DNA of 59,952 nt from Lacrimispora amygdalina (lineage in GTDB: Bacteria; Bacillota; Clostridia; Lachnospirales; Lachnospiraceae): the NCBI RefSeq assembly GCF_003432035.1, contig NZ_QOHO01000018.1, positions 1 to 59,952 of the forward strand, given 5' to 3'. Of this stretch, positions 35,021 through 43,984 are shown in pieces. Made by a program: the position numbers and the translations under genes. Every line of letters begins with the position of its first letter. The first letter of the stretch is position 1. Under the pieces are notes generated by a model. The model was not told the origin of the DNA, searched no databases, and saw only the letters and a program-made list of their open reading frames with translations.

Positions 35021-36439
35021 TCAGTACGCATTTTTATTAATAAACCCTTTGAACATGGTAAGGAACAATATTTTAATATCAAATCCAAGTGTCCAGTTCT
35101 CTATATAATACAGATCATGTTCAATTCGTTTTGTAATGGAAGTGTCTCCCCGAAGTCCGTTTACCTGTGCCCAGCCTGTGATTCCGGGACGTACCTGATG
35201 CTTGATCATATAGCGGGGTATTTCTTCTTTAAATTTTTCTACGAAAAGAGGGCGTTCCGGTCTGGGACCCACCAGACTCATGTCTCCCCTTAACACATTA
35301 AAAAACTGCGGCATCTCATCAATGCTTGTCTTTCTGATAAAACGCCCCACCGGTGTAACTCTGGAATCGTGCTTTGTTGTCCATTTTGTTTTTTCTTCCG
35401 AAGGAGCCTGTACCACCATGGACCGGAATTTATACATAGGAAATGACCGGTTGTGAAGCCCTACCCTCTCCTGCTTATAGATCAGGGGACCGGGAGCAGT
35501 AAGCTTGATTAATATGGCAGTAAGAAGCATTACCGGAGAAAATACAGCCAGAGCAAAGGCCGCTCCAAATATGTCTACAGCCCTTTTTAACATGGCATTC
35601 ACCGGATCTGTCAGCGGCACGCGCCTGATATTGACCACAGGAAGCCCCTGCAGATCTTCAATGTAAGGTCTGGTAGGAATCATATTATTATAGTCAGGTA
35701 TAAATTTGGTGTGAACACCTGATTTTTCACAGGATGCCACAATCCGCTCTAAATCCGCATATTCGCTGATGCTTAAGGTTATGGCAATCTCGTCAAGGGA
35801 ATTAAGGGCAAGTATTTCATCTAAGTCACTCACTTTTCCAATGACATGAATCCCTTTATACTCAGCACCCCATTCTTTGTTGTTGTCAAGAATTCCCTTG
35901 ATCTGATAACCCCACTCGGGATTCATACGAACCCGGTCAATAAAGCCTTCCGCCGCACGGCTGTACCCCAGCAGAAGTATATGCTTCTGATTGTATCCCT
36001 TGGTCCGCATGGAGTGAAGCATCATTCGGATTAAATTTCTCTCCGCAGTCTCTAAAATAACATTGACAGCAAAGAAATAGAATACCATTCGGGTTGAGAA
36101 CTCACTGAAATACGGATTCTTCTTAACCAGAAACAGACTGAGGGTAAAGAGCAGAAGCCCCAGTAAATTGGCCTTTAAAATATTGGTGAACTCGTATCGC
36201 CTTTCCTGAACCCGTTTCGGTGCATACAGCTGGAAAATGCCGTAGAGGAGCAGATAGGTCGGCAAAATCAGGAGAAGCGCCGCAAAATAGTACTGTGGTG
36301 GCAAAACCTGCTTATAGGGACTGAATATCCGGTTGCCCAGTAAAAGAAGAAGCCAGGCAATCACATACGACAGAATAATGACCAGTCCATCCAGTGCTAC
36401 ATGAAACCCGTTAAATTTTTTTTGATTATCTTTAATCAT
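35021..36439 (-). CDS. Exopolysaccharide polyprenyl-phosphate sugar-1-phosphate transferase
   Basis: This membrane enzyme starts the repeat unit by moving a sugar-1-phosphate to undecaprenyl phosphate. The 472-aa protein has four to five N-terminal transmembrane helices, a CoA-binding-like domain (LLLGYSRAAEGFIDRV at about residue 155), a further helix at about 285-310 (AVDIFGAAFALAVFSPVMLL), and a bacterial sugar transferase domain with YKQERVGL, MYKFRSM, RKTSIDEMPQFFNVLRGDM and LVGPRP. It resembles WcaJ/WbaP-type transferases; the sugar is unknown. It lies 36 bp upstream of the LCP gene. Confidence 0.94.
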   Translation of the reverse strand: MIKDNQKKFNGFHVALDGLVIILSYVIAWLLLLLGNRIFSPYKQVLPPQYYFAALLLILPTYLLLYGIFQLYAPKRVQERRYEFTNILKANLLGLLLFTLSLFLVKKNPYFSEFSTRMVFYFFAVNVILETAERNLIRMMLHSMRTKGYNQKHILLLGYSRAAEGFIDRVRMNPEWGYQIKGILDNNKEWGAEYKGIHVIGKVSDLDEILALNSLDEIAITLSISEYADLERIVASCEKSGVHTKFIPDYNNMIPTRPYIEDLQGLPVVNIRRVPLTDPVNAMLKRAVDIFGAAFALAVFSPVMLLTAILIKLTAPGPLIYKQERVGLHNRSFPMYKFRSMVVQAPSEEKTKWTTKHDSRVTPVGRFIRKTSIDEMPQFFNVLRGDMSLVGPRPERPLFVEKFKEEIPRYMIKHQVRPGITGWAQVNGLRGDTSITKRIEHDLYYIENWTLGFDIKILFLTMFKGFINKNAY

Positions 36440-36537
36440 AGCAGCAAAACCTTCCTACTTGCATGACTACATACTCTTCCATGATAATTTCCCGTTTATT
36501 ATACATGATATGTCAATATGATGCCATTAAATTATTC

Positions 36538-37527
36538 TTAAATTGACCTGTCAATTTTTAGTTTTCTGTTCATAAATTCCCATACATAGAGAAATGTACC
36601 GAAAATCAGCTCTCCCTCAATTCTTATATAATTTCCAAGCCGGGACATTTGAAACCTGACTTTTTTTGTTTTTTTCAGAGTGCTGATTCCTTCCTTTACC
36701 CCTTCCACATAATCAGAGGCAAAGCCAATACGCCGGAAAAACAAATATTTTACTGCCATTCCCGCCAAAATGGGAAGTAAGTTAAATAAAAGCTGAAGCA
36801 GAGGCATATTCTTATAGTTTAAATAAAGATTGTTTCTTGCAGCCAGCTTTACTTTAAAGGAGTTATATTTGGAACCGCTGGTTCCGCTTCCCACATGATA
36901 AACCACGGCTTTGGGACAGTACCAGTTCTCATAGCCACATATCTTAGCCCGGTATCCCACATCAATGTCCTCCAGATATGCGAAATGATCCTCGTCAAAG
37001 CCTCCGATTTTGTCAAATACCTCTCTCCGGTAGATGGCAGCACCGGCGCAGGCAGAGAACACCCGGCAGGCTTTTTTATAGCCGCTGCTTTTCTGTCCCA
37101 CTCCCCTTTGATAGGCCCAGCCCAGTACGCTGTACATATCTCCTGCATCATCCATGAGATCTTTGTGGTAAAGCTGAATCATCTTACTGCTGACGGAGAA
37201 AATCTTCGGAGAACGCTCGATGGCCTTTACCATCTCCCTGACGTAATCCGGATCCGGCTCCGTATCATTGTTTAAAAGAATGACATAGGGGGTTACAGAT
37301 TCCCGGATTCCAACATTAACAGCACCGGAAAATCCTGTATTTTCTTCTAAAAATATGGATGGGATCTGATGGTCTTTCAGCCATTCAACGCTTCCGTCAG
37401 AAGAACCGTTATCCACCACAAGAAGCTCAAAGTTCTGATCACTTTGAGCTCTTAAGGCCTTAAAACAGGGTTCCATAAATTTTAATCCGTTATAATTGGG
37501 AATAATGATTGTTACTTTCTTTCGCAT
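36538..37527 (-). CDS. Family 2 glycosyltransferase (rhamnosyltransferase-like)
   Basis: A 329-aa GT-A-fold enzyme that probably adds one sugar to the lipid-linked repeat unit on the cytoplasmic face. The start is VTIIPNYNGLKFMEPCFKAL, the nucleotide-sugar site LLNNDTEPDP, and the later FDEDHFAYLEDIDVGYRAKI block is typical of WbbL-type rhamnosyl transferases. A hydrophobic segment near residues 245-262 could anchor it to the membrane. It begins 1 bp after the two-domain glycosyltransferase, so the two are coupled. Confidence 0.92.
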   Translation of the reverse strand: MRKKVTIIIPNYNGLKFMEPCFKALRAQSDQNFELLVVDNGSSDGSVEWLKDHQIPSIFLEENTGFSGAVNVGIRESVTPYVILLNNDTEPDPDYVREMVKAIERSPKIFSVSSKMIQLYHKDLMDDAGDMYSVLGWAYQRGVGQKSSGYKKACRVFSACAGAAIYRREVFDKIGGFDEDHFAYLEDIDVGYRAKICGYENWYCPKAVVYHVGSGTSGSKYNSFKVKLAARNNLYLNYKNMPLLQLLFNLLPILAGMAVKYLFFRRIGFASDYVEGVKEGISTLKKTKKVRFQMSRLGNYIRIEGELIFGTFLYVWEFMNRKLKIDRSI

Positions 37528-37528
37528 C

Positions 37529-39721
37529 TTAAACCTCTAACTGATAGGGTTCCCCTATTTTCTCTTTCTTTAAATCTCTTAATGCAAAATTGGATTTGCG
37601 GAGAGTTAAATTGGGGTTATAGTAGGGATCGCCGTCCCGTAGTATTTCCGGCCATTTTTCTGAAAACTTCCGGATCTCCCGGTTGAAGCGTTCCACCTTT
37701 TCCGGCGTGTCCTCAAGCCCTCTGGACTTTGACTCATAATGGTAAAAAAGGGCATAGGGCGCATAAACCACCAGCTTATTTAAGGAACGGATCTTCATAC
37801 AGTAATCAATGTCATTGAAAGCAACTGCCAGATCTTCGGAAAATCCTCCCACCTTATCAAACAGGGACCGTTTGCTCATCATACAGGCCGCAGTAACGGC
37901 ACTGTAATTCCTTGCGCACATAGCCTGGTTAAAATAGCTGCTTTCCGCCTTATGGAGACCTATAAAGGTATGGCCTGCAATTCCTCCGAAACCGACAACC
38001 ACTCCGGCATGCTGAATGGTATCATCCGAGTACAGAAGCCGGACTCCGGTGATTCCCACATCATCTCTCTGGCAGAATCCCAGCATCTCATGTATGCTTT
38101 CCGGATTAATCAGTTCTGTATCGTTATTTAAAAACAGAAGGTACTCTCCCTTTGCAAATGAAACGCCAAAATTATTGATGGCAGAATAATTGAATTCTCT
38201 CTCCCATGTTACAACATGGACAAACTCAAATTCTTTCTGAATTTTCTCATAATAGTCAAATGTAACCGGATCCGTGCTGTTATTCTCCACAACAATGAAC
38301 TCCAGGTTCTTATAAGTGGATTTCTCAATCAGGGAGCGCATGCATAAATCCAGATCTGCACTGTGATCCTTGTTGGGAATAATGACGGATACCAGAGGAT
38401 CTCCGGTTATCTCAAATGTGGTGTGGTAGATGCCGTAATCAACGCCCTTTTCCACGGACTTCGCCCGGATTCCCAGCCGGTCATAGTGAGCTTTGACGGC
38501 TCTCGCACCTGCCTCAAAAGCATACAGCTTGCTTTCCGGATTACTTGCTGTGGAATCCTGATGGCAGCGCCAGTGGTAAAGTGCCTTTGGAATATGACAG
38601 ATCTTTCTGGCCTTTTCCGTACAGCGCAGAATGAAATCATAATCCTGGGCTCCGTCAAACTCCTCTTTAAATAATCCCACTTCCAGAAGCAGTTCATGAT
38701 TTACCACAAACAAATGGCAGATATAGTTAACACTGGTTAACAAATCCGGACTGAAGTCAGGTTTAAAGTGAGGCTCAAACAATTCCCCTCCGTCGATATC
38801 AAGCTTATCCTCATCCGTATAAACCACATCAATCTCAGGATCTTTGTTAATGGCCTTTACACATTCAAACAATGCATCCGGTGCCAGCGTATCGTCATGA
38901 TCTGCAAGAACAATAAAATCACCTGTGGCCATCTCAATGGCAGCGTTGGTATTGCCGGAAATTCCTTTGTTCTCTCCCAGTATCACGTAACGGAATCTCT
39001 CATCCTTCATGGCGTAGCGCTTAAGCACCCGTTCCACCCCTTCTCCCCTGGGGCTTCCGTCAGCCACACAGACCTCCCAGTTTGTGTAAGTCTGGGCAAG
39101 GAGTGAATCAAGCATGGCGGAAAGGAAACGTTCCGGTGTCTTATAGGCGGGTATGACAACAGAAAGTCTTGGCATATAATCAAACACAACCTGTCTCTGC
39201 TGTGCCAGTTCCTCCTCCGTTGTTCTCGTAAGAGATACCCATTCCGGATAATCGTAATCACTGTCAATTCCCTGAAGCTTATGTCTGGATTTGATCACAA
39301 AGGCTTTCAGACCATTTTCCATGAGGAAATCCATGGCAGACTGCAGTGTCTGCTTATTCATCATGCTCTTTAATTTAGCCGTTTTTTTATGGGCTGAACT
39401 GTTCTGCTTTTCTATGATATCCGCATTCAGCTTTACCTGTACTGACTTATTATCACACTGTATCACCAAAGTCCGGTCTTTTCTGCTGTCCCGGACATAA
39501 GGAATCCGGATATCAAAACCCAGGTCCTTTTCAACCGTTTTCTTAAAATAAATCTGGCTTACATCATCTCTGCGCACCGGTACGTATTTGAATTCCACAG
39601 GATTTCCCTGTTCATCAAGCACCTTAAATTCCACTGGTTCATCCGGAGTTTTTCCGATTACCCAGCCATTTAATACGATGGTATTGTCACGGATCCGCGC
39701 TACATCTATCTTATATTTCAT
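37529..39721 (-). CDS. Two-domain family 2 glycosyltransferase
   Basis: A 730-aa protein with an N-terminal beta-rich domain (about 1-110) of unknown role, a first GT2 domain from about residue 184 (LSVVIPAYKTPERFLSAML, VLADHDDTLAPDAL) and a second from about 455 (VSVIIPNKDHSADLDLCM, LFLNNDTELI, FNDIDYCMKI). Each carries its own DxD-like site, so it may add two sugars. The N-terminal domain resembles the accessory domain seen on rhamnan-type transferases. Its start overlaps the upstream gene's stop by 4 bp (ATGA). Confidence 0.92.
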   Translation of the reverse strand: MKYKIDVARIRDNTIVLNGWVIGKTPDEPVEFKVLDEQGNPVEFKYVPVRRDDVSQIYFKKTVEKDLGFDIRIPYVRDSRKDRTLVIQCDNKSVQVKLNADIIEKQNSSAHKKTAKLKSMMNKQTLQSAMDFLMENGLKAFVIKSRHKLQGIDSDYDYPEWVSLTRTTEEELAQQRQVVFDYMPRLSVVIPAYKTPERFLSAMLDSLLAQTYTNWEVCVADGSPRGEGVERVLKRYAMKDERFRYVILGENKGISGNTNAAIEMATGDFIVLADHDDTLAPDALFECVKAINKDPEIDVVYTDEDKLDIDGGELFEPHFKPDFSPDLLTSVNYICHLFVVNHELLLEVGLFKEEFDGAQDYDFILRCTEKARKICHIPKALYHWRCHQDSTASNPESKLYAFEAGARAVKAHYDRLGIRAKSVEKGVDYGIYHTTFEITGDPLVSVIIPNKDHSADLDLCMRSLIEKSTYKNLEFIVVENNSTDPVTFDYYEKIQKEFEFVHVVTWEREFNYSAINNFGVSFAKGEYLLFLNNDTELINPESIHEMLGFCQRDDVGITGVRLLYSDDTIQHAGVVVGFGGIAGHTFIGLHKAESSYFNQAMCARNYSAVTAACMMSKRSLFDKVGGFSEDLAVAFNDIDYCMKIRSLNKLVVYAPYALFYHYESKSRGLEDTPEKVERFNREIRKFSEKWPEILRDGDPYYNPNLTLRKSNFALRDLKKEKIGEPYQLEV

Positions 39722-40725
39722 CTCTGATTCCCATCCTCCATGGAGGCTGCCATAAGAAGCAGATCCTCATCTGTATCTTCCTGTGTGCCGCATGTGAAAT
39801 TAATCCGCTCTTCCTCAATAACAAGAGGACGTTTCATAATGCGGGCATTGATGGAAAGAATGTACTCCCCCACAAGACCGATAAAGAAGATCTGAACTGA
39901 TCCCAGAAAGCACATGCCAATGAGGAGAGGTGCCATCCCGGCTGGGAAACGGTCCCAGTAGATCAGCTTTAAGATCAGATAAATCAGGCCCACCGCCATG
40001 CTGGCAAAGGAGCAGATACTTCCAAAAATGGTTGCCAGGCGAAGTCCGACCTTTGTGTAGGAAGTAATGCTTAACATCGCCGCATCATAGAGCCTGTAGA
40101 AATTATTGCTGGTTTTCCCAGCCCGCCGTTTGGGCTGTTCATAAGGAATCTCTTTTCTTCTGAAACCAAGCTCTGCCACAATTCCCCTGAGGAAAGGTGT
40201 CGGATCATCAAGCTGCCTTAAAACCTTAATAAATGATTTGTCATAGAGTCCGAATCCCGTAAAATGCTCAATCTGCTCCACATCCGAGAGTTTTTTAATC
40301 ATCTTATAGTAACAGCTTCTCAGCCAGTACATGATCCTGCTCTCTTTGCTGGACTTCTTGATACCAATCACAATTTTGTAACCGTCTTCCCATTCCTTTA
40401 CGTATCTGGGAATCATCTCCACCGGGTCCTGGAAATCTGCAGCCATTAAAATCGTACAGTCGCCGTCTGACTGGAGCATGGCGTAGTATGGAGAATTGAA
40501 CTGCCCGAAATTTTTCGCATTTAAAATTCCCTTTACCCCTTTATCCTTTGAACATAAACTGCGGATTAAATCCCTGGTTCTGTCAGAAGAATCATTATCA
40601 ATAAAAATCAGTTCATAACCGTATTGATTTAATTCCCTTTTAAAAACACCTGTAATCGCCTGATACATGGCCTCTACGTTTTCTTCCTCATTATAGCAGG
40701 GAACTACAATGCTAATTGTTTTCAT
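39718..40725 (-). CDS. DPM1/GtrB-like polyprenyl-phosphate glycosyltransferase
   Basis: About 335 aa: a cytoplasmic GT2 domain (SIVVPCYNEEENVEAMYQAI, FIDNDSSDRTRDL, LMAADFQDPVEMI) followed by two transmembrane helices at about residues 230-295. This is the layout of enzymes that load a sugar onto polyprenyl phosphate as a donor for transfer outside the cell. That suggests the polymer is modified extracytoplasmically. The ATG at 40725 was chosen over 40740, which has no ribosome binding site and overlaps the previous gene. Confidence 0.9.
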   Translation of the reverse strand: MKTISIVVPCYNEEENVEAMYQAITGVFKRELNQYGYELIFIDNDSSDRTRDLIRSLCSKDKGVKGILNAKNFGQFNSPYYAMLQSDGDCTILMAADFQDPVEMIPRYVKEWEDGYKIVIGIKKSSKESRIMYWLRSCYYKMIKKLSDVEQIEHFTGFGLYDKSFIKVLRQLDDPTPFLRGIVAELGFRRKEIPYEQPKRRAGKTSNNFYRLYDAAMLSITSYTKVGLRLATIFGSICSFASMAVGLIYLILKLIYWDRFPAGMAPLLIGMCFLGSVQIFFIGLVGEYILSINARIMKRPLVIEEERINFTCGTQEDTDEDLLLMAASMEDGNQR

Positions 40726-40729
40726 GTGT

Positions 40730-41797
40730 TCACTTCCCATCTGTCCGCACCATCACTTTTACTAAATCTGCAGGTTTTTCTTTCATCAGCCGGAGCGCAG
40801 TCTCCACTTCATCCAGTCCATACAGGTGATGGGTCACCAGCTTCTGGGGGTTAATTCTGCCGTACTGAATCATCTTTAAGAGGCGTTCAATTCTCACTCT
40901 CCCGCCTTTTGCCAGCTCCGTATGAATGGTCTTCCCACCCATTCCCCTGCCGCCCGAAAATTTGGGGAAAGCAAGATTTCCGGTGCCGCCAAAATAATTG
41001 ACATTGGAAATGGTTCCGATTCCATATCTTGCCATATCAACCGCCTGGGTAAATACTTCGTCACCGCCTCCGCAGATGATGACGCCATCGGCTCCCAGAC
41101 CGCCGGTCCGTTCCATCACCTGATCCACGATACTGCCGTTTTTATAGCTTAAGACCTCCGTCGCCCCAAACTCCATGGCAAGACTGGTGCATACAGGCCT
41201 GGTACCTACTGCAATGATGCGGGCCGCCCCCAGATGTCTGGCACCTTCAACTGCCATCAGGCCGATGGGACCGATTCCCATAACCACGACTGTGTCTCCA
41301 AACTGTATGTCTGCATATTCCGCCCCGGTAAAACCGGTAGTGACCACATCCACACACATAAGAGCCTGTTCCAGTGTAACTCCCTCAGGAATCTTTGCAA
41401 GAGTGGTATCCGCATCAGGAATCAGGAATTTTTCAGCAAATACGCCGGGTATGGATCTGCCCAGCTGATGTCCGGAAAATGGAGCCGATGCGTGCTTATA
41501 ATTTCCTTCCTGAATCCCCATAGCCCTCCAGTCCGGGGTGATGGCAGGAACTGCAACAACCTCTCCAGGCTTAAAATCTTTCACCAATTCACCGGTCTGT
41601 AAAATCTCCGCCACACATTCATGGCCTAATATAAGATTGGGCGCTTTTCTAGATCCCCCTCCGTAAACGGTATGAACATCAGAGGAGCAGGGCGCCACTG
41701 CAACAGGGCGCAGAATCGCTCCGTAAGGTGTAAGCTCCGGCTCCGGCGCATCATGCCAGCCAACTTTTCCCGGTTCAATTAATACAAATGCTTTCAT
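40730..41797 (-). CDS. Zinc-dependent NADP(H) medium-chain secondary alcohol dehydrogenase
   Basis: A 355-aa protein strikingly like the Thermoanaerobacter/Clostridium beijerinckii secondary alcohol dehydrogenase family. The catalytic zinc ligands C37, H59 and D150, plus E60, S39 and H42, occur at the same residue numbers as in that family. AITPDWR and GIGPIGLMAV are shared, and the NADP-selecting GSRP appears as GTRP. In this cluster, between a C-methyltransferase and glycosyltransferases, it probably oxidises or reduces a sugar or side-chain carbonyl. It follows the methyltransferase gene by 9 bp. Confidence 0.9.
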   Translation of the reverse strand: MKAFVLIEPGKVGWHDAPEPELTPYGAILRPVAVAPCSSDVHTVYGGGSRKAPNLILGHECVAEILQTGELVKDFKPGEVVAVPAITPDWRAMGIQEGNYKHASAPFSGHQLGRSIPGVFAEKFLIPDADTTLAKIPEGVTLEQALMCVDVVTTGFTGAEYADIQFGDTVVVMGIGPIGLMAVEGARHLGAARIIAVGTRPVCTSLAMEFGATEVLSYKNGSIVDQVMERTGGLGADGVIICGGGDEVFTQAVDMARYGIGTISNVNYFGGTGNLAFPKFSGGRGMGGKTIHTELAKGGRVRIERLLKMIQYGRINPQKLVTHHLYGLDEVETALRLMKEKPADLVKVMVRTDGK

Positions 41798-41806
41798 ACT
41801 TTTTTC

Positions 41807-42997
41807 TTATATCCTTTCCAAATGATTGGATTTCAACGCCAGAATCTCCACATTCCGGCCAAATTTTTCCACGATGGACTTAGCGATCTCCTCTGTATAG
41901 CCCGGAGCCACGATTAAAATGGCATCTACCGGATCCTTAAGGAAATGGTCCGGTGCCACAATGGGCAAGTGGGAGGCAGGTGCATATCTGCCCTGTTTAA
42001 AGGGAGCTGAATCAATGATGTATCTGGCAAAATCCCCGATTACAGTTGTGGATGCGAGGGTAAAGCCCTGATGGCTTGCTCCCCAGATTCCAAGGCTCTT
42101 TCCTTCTGACTCTAATTCACGGATCAGACGTTTCAGCTCATCGCCAATGATCACACGGCTTTGTACCAGACCGGAGACATCCAGTCTGCCGGAACTATCC
42201 CCGGACGGCCTTTCTTTTAAGGTTTTCTTCTTTCTGACAATCACCGAGAGCGTATCCCGGTTTACCATCTCTTCCTCAATCACTTCAAAACCAGCCTGAT
42301 CCGCTGCAAAACGCAGCGTATCAAAGGTATAATAAGCAATATGATCCCGGATCAGTTCGTAGTAGCCGTCATACTTCAAGATATATTCAAGACTTGGCAC
42401 GGTAATTAAACCCACGCCCTCATCCGTTAAATTCTCTGCAATGCAGCGAAGCATCCCAACAGGGTCCGGCTGGTGTTCCAGATAGTTAAAGGATAAAAAT
42501 CCATCGTAGGGACCGCTCATGCTGCCATCGGGGGATACAAGAACCTCGCCCTCCCCGGCAAACTGCCTCCAGACATTCAGCCCTTTTTCTTTTCCTAGTA
42601 AAACCAGGCTCTCACGGTGCTCAATTCCGCAGGCAATAACCGGGAATCCGGTAAGTACTGAAAGGAATTCTCCCTGGCCGCAGCCAGCCTCAATGAGTTT
42701 CTTCCCTTCCAGATGGCAGGATTCAATAAAATGCCGGTACTGGCGTTTTCTTAATTCCACCATGGTGGTGGTAAATCCGCCGGACCGGATTACGTCCTTA
42801 TAATATGGCACTGGCTCACAATCAAACTGAACCAGACCGCAGCAGCTGCACTGGTGCAGATTTAAACTGATTCCCCTGTCATCTGCCAGATCCTCCCGGC
42901 CCGGAATATCCTGGGCGGAGGCGGGCATATGATCCAGTGTCAGTAAAGGTTCCCCGTCAAGTGCCTGCCCGCACACAATACAAATCCTATCTCTCAT
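41807..42997 (-). CDS. SAM-dependent sugar C-methyltransferase (three-domain)
   Basis: About 396 aa with the three-part layout of sugar C-methyltransferases such as TylC3 and NovU. There is an N-terminal zinc-binding domain (CIVCG and CSCCGLVQF), a central SAM domain (KKLIEAGCGQGEFLSVL, then FLSFNYLEHQPDP) and a C-terminal domain with LGIWGASHQGFTLAS and FKQGRYAPASHLPIVAP. These enzymes methylate carbon 3 of NDP-4-keto sugars. The ATG at 42997 starts at the zinc motif; an upstream ATG at 43021 lies within the likely ribosome binding region. Confidence 0.88.
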   Translation of the reverse strand: MRDRICIVCGQALDGEPLLTLDHMPASAQDIPGREDLADDRGISLNLHQCSCCGLVQFDCEPVPYYKDVIRSGGFTTTMVELRKRQYRHFIESCHLEGKKLIEAGCGQGEFLSVLTGFPVIACGIEHRESLVLLGKEKGLNVWRQFAGEGEVLVSPDGSMSGPYDGFLSFNYLEHQPDPVGMLRCIAENLTDEGVGLITVPSLEYILKYDGYYELIRDHIAYYTFDTLRFAADQAGFEVIEEEMVNRDTLSVIVRKKKTLKERPSGDSSGRLDVSGLVQSRVIIGDELKRLIRELESEGKSLGIWGASHQGFTLASTTVIGDFARYIIDSAPFKQGRYAPASHLPIVAPDHFLKDPVDAILIVAPGYTEEIAKSIVEKFGRNVEILALKSNHLERI

Positions 42998-43027
42998 ACC
43001 ACAAATTTTCCTCCATGTCAATCCTTT

Positions 43028-43960
43028 TTAATATCCGCAGGTTTTCTTAACTCCCTCAGAAAAGTTCACAAGGGGAGAAAAACCGGTCTCTTTTTCCAGC
43101 TTTTTTATATCCGGAATCAGATTTGCAAGACCTTCCGCATTGGGCCGTCTTCTTCCATAACTGTAGCTGCCATGATATCCCATGGTTTCATACATGAGCC
43201 GAATGTATTCCCGCAGCGGCTTTGTTTCGCTTTCCGGCGCTGCCACATTATAAATTCCGGAAACCGATTCTTTTTCCCGTTCCATTAAAAGCATCAGTGC
43301 CCGGACACAATCCTCCAGATATAAAAAATTCCACATTTGTGTACATTCCCCCAGGGATATGTATTCTCCCCTGCCAAATGCCCGTAAGCAGCTTTCCACC
43401 AGAGACCATGGATGGTCTCCCGGTCCGTACACGCTGAAAATCCTTGCGTGAATATACTCCATGGAAAAAATCCCTTCCTGTCTCCACTGGTCCGTCTTTT
43501 CTGCCGCCTGATTTAAAAAATCCAGTTTCGCCTTTCCATATTCAGAGACAGGACTGCATACGGTCTCCTCAGTAAGCGGTCCTGCGTGAATTCCGTATTC
43601 CGCCTGGGAACCGCTGAAGAGAAAACGGCTGCAGCCTAAACGTCCGGCCCCTTCCAAAGCCTTCAAAGAGTCCCTGACATTCTTTTGCTGGACTTCCCGT
43701 TTCATACGGTTCTCGCTGCCTGAACCATCCCAGCCAAAGTGATAAAATGCCTGGCAGGGTCCGTCAATTACCTGATCCAGCGTATCAAGCTCCCCAAGCT
43801 CCCGTTCTATTACGTGAAGTCCCTTTTGTTCTGCCGGAAGGTATCTCATATTCTCCGAACCGGGACGGACCACTGCATATACCCTGCTGCCCTGTTTTAA
43901 AAGGCGGTCCGCCACAGCTCTTCCCAGGAAGCTGGTCGCTCCTGTTACAACAACATTCAC
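43028..43960 (-). CDS. NAD-dependent epimerase/dehydratase (extended SDR)
   Basis: A 310-aa extended short-chain dehydrogenase acting on nucleotide sugars: VVVTGATSFLGRAVAD at the N-terminus, SGSQAEYG, catalytic SEYGKAK (Tyr and Lys), and IFSVYGPGDHP. The ending FSPLVNFSEGVKKT is normal for the family. Whether it epimerises, dehydrates or reduces a 4-keto group cannot be told. It lies 24 bp downstream of the TPP enzyme and upstream of the C-methyltransferase. Confidence 0.9.
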   Translation of the reverse strand: MNVVVTGATSFLGRAVADRLLKQGSRVYAVVRPGSENMRYLPAEQKGLHVIERELGELDTLDQVIDGPCQAFYHFGWDGSGSENRMKREVQQKNVRDSLKALEGAGRLGCSRFLFSGSQAEYGIHAGPLTEETVCSPVSEYGKAKLDFLNQAAEKTDQWRQEGIFSMEYIHARIFSVYGPGDHPWSLVESCLRAFGRGEYISLGECTQMWNFLYLEDCVRALMLLMEREKESVSGIYNVAAPESETKPLREYIRLMYETMGYHGSYSYGRRRPNAEGLANLIPDIKKLEKETGFSPLVNFSEGVKKTCGY

Positions 43961-43984
43961 CGTATTTCCTCCCTGTCCTGTAGT

